Below, piece by piece: positions 56,156 through 64,000 of a stretch of 64,000 bases of DNA; the first letter of the stretch is position 1; every line of letters starts with the position of its first letter. Under the pieces are notes generated by a model, which was not told the origin of the DNA, did no database searches, and saw only the letters and a program-made list of their open reading frames with translations. Source of the DNA: an uncultured SAR86 cluster bacterium (GTDB taxonomy: Bacteria; Pseudomonadota; Gammaproteobacteria; Magnimaribacterales; AG-339-G14); the NCBI GenBank assembly GCA_902578495.1, contig CACHCY010000001.1:62001-126000 (forward strand), written 5' to 3'. The translations under genes and the position numbers were made by a program.

Positions 56156-56184
56156 ATTCTATTCTTATTCAGGTACAGAGTAAA
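56156..56184 (-). promoter_or_regulatory. Predicted iscS promoter with AGGTACA box in the spacer
   Basis: On the minus strand TTTACT (56184-56179), a 17-nt spacer and TAGAAT (56161-56156) lie 26 nt upstream of the iscS ATG. An AGGTACA box (plus strand 56171-56177) lies in the spacer and another (56191-56197) just upstream of the -35, positions suited to regulation. Confidence 0.5.
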
Positions 56185-56352
56185 GAAAAAAGGTACATTA
56201 ATAGACTACTTTATAACTTTTAATTATAAAGAAACTGAAAAATAGATAAAATACCTATATTTTAGGCCTCTTAGAAGATCTTTTATTTCTTCATATGTAC
56301 CTTTGAAAAAAAATAAGGTACACTCTAATCAAATAAAATGATTATAGGTACA
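56171..56352. repeat. Cluster of five AGGTACA heptamers in the iscS-oxidoreductase divergent gap
   Basis: Copies are at 56171-56177, 56191-56197, 56296-56302 (inverted, TGTACCT), 56316-56322 and 56346-56352. Start-to-start spacings are 20, 105, 20 and 30 nt, close to whole helical turns. The third and fourth form an inverted repeat TGTACCTT/AAGGTACA with an 11-nt spacer. The fifth ends 5 nt before the ATG at 56358, where a ribosome-binding site would be. Chance expectation for this heptamer on either strand in 182 nt at equal base frequencies is about 0.02. Confidence 0.75.
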
Positions 56353-56357
56353 GAATC

Positions 56358-58424
56358 ATGAGCAAAAACAAGTATCTTTACAAAAGGCATAATACTTGGT
56401 GGGTAAAACTTTCAGTTCCAAAAACTTTAAGAGATAAGTTAGGTTATGATCTGAGGCAAACTACAGGAACCTCGAATCTAGACGAGGCAATTCTAAAGAG
56501 AGATCATATTGTCCAAGAGTTTAGAGACGTTATCAATACTGAAAAAAACCTTTTAAAAAATTCTAAACCATCCAAGGATATTTCTGGTAGATCAGATGTT
56601 CCTGTTAGCGAGTACATGCCCAAAACAGATATATCTGATCCTCAGTATTTTCATAAAGTTGTTGACTGTCAGTGGGCCTGCCCTGCTCATACCAATGTTC
56701 CTGAATATATTAGATTGATTGCTCAAAAAAAATATACCGATGCATACATGTTAAATTGGAAATCAAATGTTTTTCCTGGAATTCTTGGAAGAACTTGTGA
56801 CAGGCCTTGCGAACCAGCATGCAGAAGAACTAGAACACATGAAGAACCCGTAGCAATTTGCAGATTAAAAAGAGTTGCTGCCGATAATAAAGAAGACTTT
56901 GATACTCTTCTTCCTGAAATTCCGACTGAAAAAAATGGAAAAAATATTGCTTTGATTGGTGGTGGCCCTGCTTCTTTGACTGTAGCTAGAGATCTACTAC
57001 CTTTAGGTTACGAGGTAACAGTATTTGAAAAGGATCCTAAGCCTGGCGGGTTAATGAGAACCAATATTCCATCTTTTAGATTACCTGAAGAAGTTTTAGA
57101 TGAAGAAGTTTATAGAGTTATAAAAATGGGTGCGAAGTTTGTTAACAATACTGAAATCAAAAGCATGAAGTCTCTTGTAGATGATGAAAAATTTGATGCT
57201 GTTTTTGTAGGAACAGGAGCACCTAAAGGGAAAAATTTAAATATTCCTGGAAGAGATGAAGCGTCTGAAAATATTCATATTGGTATTGATTGGCTAACTA
57301 GTATCGCTTTTGAACACATATCTTCTATTGGGAAAAAAGTAGTTGTAATTGGTGGTGGAAACACTGCAATGGATTGCTGCAGGACAGCTATCAGATTAGG
57401 AGCGGAAGATGTGAAAGTTACAGTAAGAAGTCCTTTCGAAGAAATGAAGGCCTCTGATTGGGAAAAAGAAGAAGCCATTGATGAAGGAATCCCTATTCTT
57501 GAGAATACATCTCCCAAAGAATTTATTGTAGATGACAATGGGAAACTGAAAGGAGTTAAGTTTGAGAAGGTAGCACCACAATATTCAGATGACGGAAAAA
57601 GAAAACTAGTTCCTACTGGAGAAGAAATAGTCATTGAGTGCGATGACGTTTTATTAGCTATTGGACAAGATAATGCCTTTGATTGGATTGAAAGAGATAT
57701 TGGTATGGAATTTGGTGAGTGGGATATGCCAATTGTTGATAAAACTACAATGCAATCAACTTTACCAAAAGTCTTTTTTGGTGGTGATGCAGCGTGGGGA
57801 CCCGAAAATATTATTTGGGCTGTAGCGCATGGACATCAAGCTGCTATATCGATTGATAACCATTGTAGAGGTGTTGATCTTTTAGATAGACCAGATCCTT
57901 TAACAAATCTTGTGAGTCAGAAAATGGGTGTTCATGAATGGGCATATGATAATGATATCTCTCAAGAGGATAGAAACATTGTTCCTCATGCCGATCATTC
58001 CGAAGCACTGAAAAGTTTAAAAGTAGAAGTTGAACTGGGGTACGACGAACAACTTGCGCTAGATGAGGCACAAAGATGCCTTAACTGTGACATGCAGACA
58101 GTGTTTAAAGAAGATCTCTGCATTGAGTGTGATGCTTGTGTTGATATCTGCCCTACTGATTGTATTAACTTTACTGATAATGGAACTGAGGAGTTTGTAA
58201 GAGGAAGCCTTAGAATACCAGCGGTAAATTTAGATCAGAGTTTATATGTTTCAGACAAACTCAAAACTGGCAGGGTCATGGTTAAGGACGAAGATGTTTG
58301 TGTTCACTGTGGGCTTTGTGCAGAAAGATGTCCTACTGGAGCATGGGATATTCAAAAGTTCTCTTACACTGAAGCTCAAACGTTGAATTCGAAAGATAAG
58401 AAAAAATACAAGGAAGTTGCATAA
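56358..58424 (+). CDS. NAD(P)H/FAD/Fe-S oxidoreductase (GltD-like) with integrase-like N-terminal domain, partner of KorAB
   Basis: A 688-residue chimera. Residues ~5-62 (KYLYKRHNTWWVKLSVPKTL, LGYDLRQTTGTSNLDEAILKRD) resemble the N-terminal domain of phage-type tyrosine integrases (DUF6538-like). From ~95 the sequence is a GltD-type enzyme: Fe-S cysteines C104, C108, C147, C151 and C155; FAD fold IGGGPASLTVARDL (200-213); NAD(P) fold VVVIGGGNTAMDCCRTAIRLG (328-348); and a C-terminal double [4Fe-4S] ferredoxin (CIECDACVDICP, CVHCGLCAERCP). The oxidoreductase half typically accompanies KorAB and probably links ferredoxin to NAD(P)H. A shorter start at M87 (56616) would omit the integrase part, but neither ATG has a good ribosome-binding site. 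Confidence 0.88.
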   Translation: MSKNKYLYKRHNTWWVKLSVPKTLRDKLGYDLRQTTGTSNLDEAILKRDHIVQEFRDVINTEKNLLKNSKPSKDISGRSDVPVSEYMPKTDISDPQYFHKVVDCQWACPAHTNVPEYIRLIAQKKYTDAYMLNWKSNVFPGILGRTCDRPCEPACRRTRTHEEPVAICRLKRVAADNKEDFDTLLPEIPTEKNGKNIALIGGGPASLTVARDLLPLGYEVTVFEKDPKPGGLMRTNIPSFRLPEEVLDEEVYRVIKMGAKFVNNTEIKSMKSLVDDEKFDAVFVGTGAPKGKNLNIPGRDEASENIHIGIDWLTSIAFEHISSIGKKVVVIGGGNTAMDCCRTAIRLGAEDVKVTVRSPFEEMKASDWEKEEAIDEGIPILENTSPKEFIVDDNGKLKGVKFEKVAPQYSDDGKRKLVPTGEEIVIECDDVLLAIGQDNAFDWIERDIGMEFGEWDMPIVDKTTMQSTLPKVFFGGDAAWGPENIIWAVAHGHQAAISIDNHCRGVDLLDRPDPLTNLVSQKMGVHEWAYDNDISQEDRNIVPHADHSEALKSLKVEVELGYDEQLALDEAQRCLNCDMQTVFKEDLCIECDACVDICPTDCINFTDNGTEEFVRGSLRIPAVNLDQSLYVSDKLKTGRVMVKDEDVCVHCGLCAERCPTGAWDIQKFSYTEAQTLNSKDKKKYKEVA

Positions 58425-60250
58425 TGGAAAAACTTCAAACTTTTGATTCCTTAGTTTCTAAGAATGACTTTGTAATTAAATTTGCAAATGTGAATGGCTC
58501 TGGTTCAGCGAGTGCTAACCAATTGTTTGCTAAAGCAGTTTTCAGAATGGGTATTCCTGTAAGTCCAAAAAATATTTTTCCCTCAAACATTCAAGGTTTG
58601 CCTACTTGGTTTGAAATCAGAATTAATAAAGATGGGTATCTTGGGAGTAAAGGAAGTGTTGACCTCTCTGTTGCGATGAACCCTCAAAGCTACAATCAAG
58701 ATGTTGAAGAGCTCAACTCTGGCGGATATCTTTTATATGATTCTTCTTGGAAAAGAAATTTCTATAGAGATGATATTAATGTGATAGAAATTCCCCTCAC
58801 TAGCCTTTGTGTTGAATCTTTTACGAATGCAAAGCAAAGAGCTCTATTCAAAAATATTGCCTATGTGGGTGCCTTGTCTGTACTTCTAGATATGGAATAT
58901 GAAATTTTTGAAGAACTAATATCTGAGCAATTTGCTTCTAAAAAGAACTTAATCGAGCCAAATCTAAAAGCCCTTAATATTGGAAGGGACTACGTTTTAA
59001 ATAATTTGTCTTATCCAATTGGTTTGACTCTGGAAAGGATGGGCAAGAATGATGGAAAAATTCTTATTAGTGGGAATGAAGCAGCTGGATTGGGAGCTGT
59101 TTATGGAGGAGCAACTATTTGCGCTTGGTACCCTATAACACCTTCTACCTCATTAGCAGAAGGTTTTGAAAAATATGCTAAAAAATTTAGAGTTGATGAA
59201 AAAACTGGAAAAAACCTCTATGCAAGCGTTCAGGCAGAGGATGAATTGTCTGCTATTGGTATGGCTATCGGGGCTAACTGGAATGGGGCTAGATCATTCA
59301 CTGCGACCAGTGGCCCTGGAATTTCGTTGATGAGTGAATTTCTTGGTCTAGCATATTTTGCTGAAGTTCCTGTCGTAGTTTTTGATGTTCAAAGAGGAGG
59401 TCCATCCACTGGCATGCCTACAAAAACACAGCAATCAGATATCTTAGCTTGTGCTTATGCTTCTCATGGTGATACTAAACATGTAATGCTTCTTCCAGAA
59501 GATCCAAAAGAATGCTTTGAATTTTCTGCAATGGCCTTTGATCTTGCAGATAGGCTGCAAACTCCTGTTTTTGTTGTTACAGATCTTGATATGGGGATGA
59601 ACGACTGGGTTGTCGATGAACTGAAGTGGGATGATTCCAGAAAGTTTGATCGAGGAAAGGTATTGGACTTTGAGGCTTTGGAAAAAATGGAAGAAAAATT
59701 TGGAAGATATCATGATGTGGATGGTGATGGGATTTGCTACAGAACTTATCCTGGAGCTCATCCAAGTAAAGGAGCATATTTTACAAGAGGTACTTCCCAT
59801 GATGAATACGCCAGATATTCTGAGGATGGTGAAATAAATGCAACCAACCTAAGGAGGCTTGTCCAAAAATTCAAAACAGCCTCTGAGTTAGTTCCTGATC
59901 CTGAAATAATACTTTCAGATAAAAAAAATTGCTCCGGCGTTATTTATTACGGTAGTACGTCTGCTGCAATGTTAGAAGCAAGAGATATGCTAAAAGAAGA
60001 AGGTATAGAGTTAGACCTGATGAGAGTGAAAGCCTTTCCTTTCAATTTAGATGTTTGGGATTTCATTGAAAAGCATGATTATGTTTATGTTGTTGAACAA
60101 AATAGAGATAGTCAAATGAGAACCTTGCTTATGGCTGAAGGTGGAATATCTGCGGAAAAGCTCAGATCTTTGGTTTGGTTTAATGGACAACCTATTGAAG
60201 CAAATTTTATTGCAAAGAAAATTAGAGAACGTGAACCAGAAAAGATTTAG
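58424..60250 (+). CDS. korA: 2-oxoacid:ferredoxin oxidoreductase, fused gamma-alpha subunit (KorA)
   Basis: A 608-residue subunit of a CoA-acylating 2-oxoacid oxidoreductase, most likely acting on 2-oxoglutarate. The gamma domain (about 12-190) begins FVIKFANVNGSGSASANQLFAKAVFRMGIPVSPKNIFPSNIQGLPTW; the alpha/pyrimidine-binding domain has GNEAAGLGAVYGGATICAWYPITPSTSLAEG, QAEDELSAIGMAIGA, SGPGISLMSEFLGLAYFAEVPVV and QRGGPSTGMPTKTQQSD. It overlaps the upstream oxidoreductase by 1 nt and korB follows after 2 nt. Substrate could also be another 2-oxoacid. Confidence 0.9.
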   Translation: MEKLQTFDSLVSKNDFVIKFANVNGSGSASANQLFAKAVFRMGIPVSPKNIFPSNIQGLPTWFEIRINKDGYLGSKGSVDLSVAMNPQSYNQDVEELNSGGYLLYDSSWKRNFYRDDINVIEIPLTSLCVESFTNAKQRALFKNIAYVGALSVLLDMEYEIFEELISEQFASKKNLIEPNLKALNIGRDYVLNNLSYPIGLTLERMGKNDGKILISGNEAAGLGAVYGGATICAWYPITPSTSLAEGFEKYAKKFRVDEKTGKNLYASVQAEDELSAIGMAIGANWNGARSFTATSGPGISLMSEFLGLAYFAEVPVVVFDVQRGGPSTGMPTKTQQSDILACAYASHGDTKHVMLLPEDPKECFEFSAMAFDLADRLQTPVFVVTDLDMGMNDWVVDELKWDDSRKFDRGKVLDFEALEKMEEKFGRYHDVDGDGICYRTYPGAHPSKGAYFTRGTSHDEYARYSEDGEINATNLRRLVQKFKTASELVPDPEIILSDKKNCSGVIYYGSTSAAMLEARDMLKEEGIELDLMRVKAFPFNLDVWDFIEKHDYVYVVEQNRDSQMRTLLMAEGGISAEKLRSLVWFNGQPIEANFIAKKIREREPEKI

Positions 60251-60252
60251 TC

Positions 60253-61308
60253 ATGACATATATACAAAAACCCATAAATCACCATCCGAACTTAAAGAAA
60301 AACAAACTTGGCTTAACTAGAAGAGATTATGAAGGAGCTGTATCAAGCCTTTGTGCAGGATGCGGACATGATTCTATTAGTGCTGCGATTATTGATGCAT
60401 GCTTTGAGTTGAATATAGAAGCATATAAGGTTGCAAAGCTATCAGGCATAGGATGCTCGTCAAAAGCACCAGCTTATTTTTTAAATGATTCTCATGGTTT
60501 TAATTCAGTTCATGGGAGAATGCCATCAATTGCAACCGGAGCCAGCTGTGCAAACGATGATCTTTTATACATAGGAGTATCTGGAGATGGGGATAGCGCT
60601 TCAATTGGTATGGGTCAGTTTGTTCATGCAATACGTAGACAAGTAGATATGACTTATATCGTTGAGAATAATGGAACTTACGGTCTGACAAAAGGTCAAT
60701 TTTCAGCAACCAACGATAAAGACTCTCCCAATAAATATGGAGAAGAAAACCCCTTCCCGCCTGTTGATTTGGCTGCTTTGGGTATTCAATTGGGGGCAAG
60801 TTATGTTGCCAGAAGTTTTTCTGGTGACAGGGATCAACTAGTTCCACTAATAATGGGAGCTTTTCAACATAAAGGATTTGCTCTACTAGACATAATCAGT
60901 CCATGTGTAACTTTTAATAATCATGATGCTTCTACAAAAAGTTATGATCACATTAGGGAACATAATGATGCTTTGGGTAAAGTAGATTTTGTTCCTTTGG
61001 GTAGAGAAATTACTGCAAACTATGAAGAGGGAGAGACTGTTGAGGTGAATCTTCATGATGGATCAAAAATGTCATTAGAAAAGTTAGACAGTAGTTATGA
61101 TCCTACTGATGCTAATCTCGCATTAAATACCGTAAGAGAGAAAAATGATGAGGGCAAAGTTGCAACAGGACTTTTATATATTGATACTAAAGCTCCTGAC
61201 CTTTACGAAACTCTAAATGCCATCGACAAGCCTCTTAATACGCTTAATGAAAAAGAGCTCTGCCCAGGGTCAGATAAACTCAAGACAATCAATCAGGGTT
61301 TAAATTAG
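60253..61308 (+). CDS. korB: 2-oxoacid:ferredoxin oxidoreductase beta subunit (KorB)
   Basis: TPP- and [4Fe-4S]-binding subunit, 351 residues. [15 protein letters not shown] and [13 protein letters not shown] carry cluster cysteines, and [40 protein letters not shown] is the TPP/Mg2+ motif (GDGD...N). A further cysteine, [10 protein letters not shown], is typical of KorB. It ends overlapping the purC stop convergently. Confidence 0.93.
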   Translation: MTYIQKPINHHPNLKKNKLGLTRRDYEGAVSSLCAGCGHDSISAAIIDACFELNIEAYKVAKLSGIGCSSKAPAYFLNDSHGFNSVHGRMPSIATGASCANDDLLYIGVSGDGDSASIGMGQFVHAIRRQVDMTYIVENNGTYGLTKGQFSATNDKDSPNKYGEENPFPPVDLAALGIQLGASYVARSFSGDRDQLVPLIMGAFQHKGFALLDIISPCVTFNNHDASTKSYDHIREHNDALGKVDFVPLGREITANYEEGETVEVNLHDGSKMSLEKLDSSYDPTDANLALNTVREKNDEGKVATGLLYIDTKAPDLYETLNAIDKPLNTLNEKELCPGSDKLKTINQGLN

Positions 61309-62021
61309 TTTTCTAAACTAACTCCTATTCTTGAGGCAATTTCTTGATAGGATTCAATTACATCACCTAAGCCTTGTCGAAATCTATCTTTATCGAGTTT
61401 CTTTCTTGTCTCAGCATCCCACACCCTGCAACCATCGGGAGTCATCTCATCGCCTAAGTACATTTTTCCATCTTGTCTGCCAAACTCGAGTTTAAAATCA
61501 ACAAGTAATAAGCCCCCAGCTGCAAACATTTTTTTTAAAACATCATTAACTTTAAAAGTTAATTCTCTCATTTCTTCAATATCTTCCTCGGTTCCCCAAT
61601 TAAAAGAAATAATATGAAATTCATTTACCATTGGATCGCCTAACTCATCATCTTTATAGAAAAATTCAAACGTTGGAGGATTAAGCTCCATGCCTTCCTC
61701 AAGCCCCAATCTTTTGCATATGCTCCCAGCTGTGATATTCCTCACAACACATTCAATTGGAACCATTTCTAACTTCCTAACAAGACTTTCATTTTCTGAG
61801 ACCTCGTCAATGAAATGAGTTGGTATGCCAGATTTTTCTATTTGTTGCATAACATGTGCATTAAACCTGTTATTTACAGTTCCCTTGCCAACAAGTTTTT
61901 CTATTTTTTTCCCATCAAAAGCAGAAGTATCATCTCTGTACTCCATAATAAGCTGATCAGAATTTTCAGTTGTATATAAAGATTTTGCCTTGCCGCTCGA
62001 TAAAAGTTCTATTTTTTTCAT
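61305..62021 (-). CDS. purC: Phosphoribosylaminoimidazole-succinocarboxamide synthase
   Basis: SAICAR synthase of purine biosynthesis, 238 residues. [54 protein letters not shown] and [30 protein letters not shown] are diagnostic. It lies 9 nt after bamC in a conserved dapA-bamC-purC order. Confidence 0.97.
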   Translation of the reverse strand: MKKIELLSSGKAKSLYTTENSDQLIMEYRDDTSAFDGKKIEKLVGKGTVNNRFNAHVMQQIEKSGIPTHFIDEVSENESLVRKLEMVPIECVVRNITAGSICKRLGLEEGMELNPPTFEFFYKDDELGDPMVNEFHIISFNWGTEEDIEEMRELTFKVNDVLKKMFAAGGLLLVDFKLEFGRQDGKMYLGDEMTPDGCRVWDAETRKKLDKDRFRQGLGDVIESYQEIASRIGVSLEN

Positions 62022-62030
62022 AATTAATAT

Positions 62031-62978
62031 TTAAGATAGAGATTGATTAATTTCAGACAGAAGGCTTTCAAGTTCATCATTCCATTCTTCTGAATCTAAC
62101 ATTATTTGAGTTAGATCTTCTGAAGATGATCTTACAATAATTTTATACTCTTTAGGCTCACTTTTTCTAAGTCTTGCAAGGATTCCCTCTTCTTCAGGCA
62201 AACCATAATTAATCAAAACATAGCCCTCCTCTCTGTTTAGATCTTTAACACTAATTGCTGCCTCTTTAAGAGCTCTGTTCAGAGCTGCCCAAGTTCTGGC
62301 AAAACCTATACTCAGCTTGATATATGATTTTCCATCATCTGTATTGATTACCTCAGACTTTCGGCCTTGATTTAAGTTTAAGGCAACCAAGGAAGTGCCT
62401 TGAGAAACAGTAGCTGAAGAAAAATAATCCAGCAACTTTCGTAAAAAATCATCTGCCTCAGAATTATCATTATCCAAAATAGCCCAATCATTTTCCTGTT
62501 TCACAAGCTCAGTAAAAAATAATTCAGTACTAGCTTGTCTTATTCCATGTTCAACTTTAAATCGATACTTGACCTCTTTATCCTTTCTGTTGAAAATTTC
62601 TGTTTCAATGACCCCTTCATTTGGATCAGAAATCCCAATAGATAAATCATTTTCGTTTTCAATATATTGATTAAGAATCGGCCATACAGAGCTAGGCAAT
62701 GACTCAACATATAACCATCTAATTTGACCAAGTTTGTGGAGTCTTATTTCATTATTGCTGCCAGAAGAAAAAAACTGTCTTGGTCTTTGAAGCTCATAAC
62801 TCAATTTTTCTTTATCTATTTCGCCATTTATTGGATACAAATCTAAGAGAATTGTAATGTCCTCAATGACTTCAGATAAAGTGTTATCCTCTTCTTCTAA
62901 TAAATATGCATTTCTTGATTGCTTGGATGGATCAGAAACACAGCTGACCAAAATTAAAAGTAATATAAAAAATCTCAT
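62031..62978 (-). CDS. bamC: Outer membrane assembly lipoprotein BamC
   Basis: A 315-residue lipoprotein of the BAM complex. The signal peptide ends in LILVSC with acylated C13. An unstructured N-terminal stretch is followed by two helix-grip domains (about 100-190 and 210-315; e.g. SYIKLSIGFARTWAALNRALKEAAISVKDLNREEGYVLINY). Similarity is modest, but gene order dapA-bamC-purC and the domain pattern support the call. Confidence 0.87.
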   Translation of the reverse strand: MRFFILLLILVSCVSDPSKQSRNAYLLEEEDNTLSEVIEDITILLDLYPINGEIDKEKLSYELQRPRQFFSSGSNNEIRLHKLGQIRWLYVESLPSSVWPILNQYIENENDLSIGISDPNEGVIETEIFNRKDKEVKYRFKVEHGIRQASTELFFTELVKQENDWAILDNDNSEADDFLRKLLDYFSSATVSQGTSLVALNLNQGRKSEVINTDDGKSYIKLSIGFARTWAALNRALKEAAISVKDLNREEGYVLINYGLPEEEGILARLRKSEPKEYKIIVRSSSEDLTQIMLDSEEWNDELESLLSEINQSLS

Positions 62979-62979
62979 T

Positions 62980-63858
62980 TCAAATTAACTCAAGTTTTAG
63001 TAGTTCCTCTTGCAAGGTTTGTTGATGCTTTTTAGAGAGGTTAGTTAAAGGTAATCTAATTCCAATGTCTATCAAGCCCATTCTACTTAAAACCCATTTT
63101 ACAGGTATAGGATTAGATTCTAAAAATAGCATTGTGTTCAAATTCGAAATTTTATTTTCTATAACTTTTGCCTCTGAAGATTCTTCAAGAGCAAAATCAC
63201 ATAATTTAGACATTAGATCAGGTACAACATTGGCAGTAACCGAAATATTTCCATGACCTCCATTCAGAATAAAGTCTGTTGCCGTGGCATCGTCACCTGA
63301 GTATAGAAAAAAAGTTTCATCGCTTATTAATTTTTTGAGTATCTCTAATCTTGATAGATCTCCTGTGGCCTCTTTGATTCCTGAAATATTTTCATGAGGT
63401 GCTAGCCTGGCGATAGTTTCAGGCAGTAAATCACAACTAGTTCTTCCCGGAACGTTATAAAGCACCTGAGGGAATTCAACTTGATCTGCAATCTGAGTGT
63501 AGTGTTGGAATAGACCTTCTTGTGTAGGCTTGTTGTAATAAGGTGTAACAGATAGAGAAGCATCGGCACCAGCACTTTTGGCTGCCATACTTAAGTATAT
63601 TGCTTCCTTTGTACTATTAGCGCCTGTTCCAGCAAAAATAAAAGCCTTTTTATCTGCTCTTTTGACTATTCTTTCTATAACTGAAATATGTTCTGAAACT
63701 TCCAAAGTAGCAGATTCACCCGTTGTGCCTACTGCAATAATTCCTTTAGTTCCTGATTCAATATGAAAATCTACAAGTTTATCAAGAGCATCCAGATCAA
63801 GGTCTCCATTTGCCTTCATAGGAGTCACAATTGCTACTATACTTCCCTTAACTAACAT
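62980..63858 (-). CDS. dapA: 4-hydroxy-tetrahydrodipicolinate synthase
   Basis: Condenses pyruvate with aspartate semialdehyde for lysine and diaminopimelate synthesis. The 292-residue TIM barrel has the Schiff-base lysine K162 (GIKEATGD), Y134 and R139 (YNVPGRTSCD) and GTTGES at 44-49. It is the first gene of dapA-bamC-purC, divergent from the bcp-type gene. Confidence 0.97.
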   Translation of the reverse strand: MLVKGSIVAIVTPMKANGDLDLDALDKLVDFHIESGTKGIIAVGTTGESATLEVSEHISVIERIVKRADKKAFIFAGTGANSTKEAIYLSMAAKSAGADASLSVTPYYNKPTQEGLFQHYTQIADQVEFPQVLYNVPGRTSCDLLPETIARLAPHENISGIKEATGDLSRLEILKKLISDETFFLYSGDDATATDFILNGGHGNISVTANVVPDLMSKLCDFALEESSEAKVIENKISNLNTMLFLESNPIPVKWVLSRMGLIDIGIRLPLTNLSKKHQQTLQEELLKLELI

Positions 63859-63926
63859 ATTTCTTTTTGCAAAATTGAATTGTATATTATTGACTTGAAT
63901 AAATTACTTTTTTTAAGAGGAAAAAA

Positions 63927-64000
63927 ATGGGAAAAATTATAGAAGGAAAAAAAATTCCAACTTTTAAGGCAGAAGCTACAAATGATTCTGTTTTTGATCT
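63927..64000 (+). CDS. bcp: Start of a Bcp/PrxQ-type peroxiredoxin, partial
   Basis: The frame from ATG 63927 reads MGKIIEGKKIPTFKAEATND before the window ends. AAGAGG precedes it at 63915-63920. The N-terminus resembles thioredoxin-dependent peroxiredoxin Bcp, the usual divergent neighbour of dapA in gammaproteobacteria. No catalytic cysteine is within the visible part, so the call leans on context. Confidence 0.6.
   Translation, partial: MGKIIEGKKIPTFKAEATNDSVFD

Overview
The window is a gene-dense, AT-rich stretch of a free-living proteobacterial chromosome. Genes are packed with 1-14 nt overlaps or very short gaps, no stretch above 300 bases lacks a gene, and I see no rRNA, confident tRNA, insertion sequence, phage or CRISPR array. 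Gene families and gene order are gammaproteobacterial: ispG-hisS-yfgM-bamB-der, murJ-ribF-ileS-lspA-ispH, rpsP-rimM-trmD-rplS, dapA-bamC-purC, sdhCDAB-sucCD and the isc genes. Low GC, tight spacing and a lipid/acyl-CoA gene set suggest a genome-streamlined marine gammaproteobacterium. SAR86 is my best guess, but it is an inference and was not tested.

Layout. 1-2031: end of nrdA, nrdB and a GDPD-type phosphodiesterase. 2060-5569: an SDR divergent from a thiolase-like gene that is translationally coupled to a malate dehydrogenase. 5570-6815: two paralogous small membrane proteins and a DUF411 protein. 6864-9380: DUF6285, APH-type kinase and acyl-CoA dehydrogenase operon. 9385-19993 (minus): lysS, prfB (with its +1 frameshift site), thrC, hom, alaC, dsbC, xerD, rplS, trmD, rimM and rpsP; the S16 protein has a 188-residue low-complexity tail. 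20090-24487: CorC-type protein, a PuuD-like membrane protein, groEL/groES and a VanZ-like protein. 24491-37827 (minus): ampG, yajQ, ampD, dadA, ispH, lspA, ileS, ribF, murJ, msrB, desaturase, pdxB and acyltransferase. 37922-40774 (plus): MATE, tusA, a 27-residue miniprotein and an MDR oxidoreductase. 40777-46692 (minus): membrane-anchored DUF1330-like protein, sucDC and sdhBADC. 46734-56129 (minus): der, bamB, yfgM, hisS, ispG, rodZ, ndk, iscX, an fdx-iscA fusion, iscU and iscS. 56358-61308 (plus): an oxidoreductase plus korA and korB. 61305-63858 (minus): purC, bamC and dapA. 63927-end: start of a bcp-type peroxiredoxin.

How the genes work together. Central carbon genes (mdh, sdh, suc, kor) and Fe-S biogenesis (isc) dominate the right half. 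sucAB is missing between sdhB and sucC, while a 2-oxoacid:ferredoxin oxidoreductase (KorAB) with an NAD(P)H/FAD/Fe-S partner lies 12 kb away, so 2-oxoglutarate oxidation may be at least partly ferredoxin-linked. Peptidoglycan recycling genes (ampG, ampD, dadA) are adjacent to one another.

Most interesting. The Kor-linked oxidoreductase carries about 70 N-terminal residues resembling the N-terminal domain of phage-type tyrosine integrases. Directly upstream, between it and the divergent iscS, are five AGGTACA heptamers with spacings near whole helical turns. One lies inside the predicted iscS promoter spacer and another 5 nt before the oxidoreductase start codon. This looks like a captured integrase DNA-binding module on a redox enzyme, possibly acting on its own and the isc promoters. 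The isc locus is itself unusual: ferredoxin is fused to IscA, hscBA and iscR are missing, and the IscU LPPVK chaperone motif has become LPSIK.
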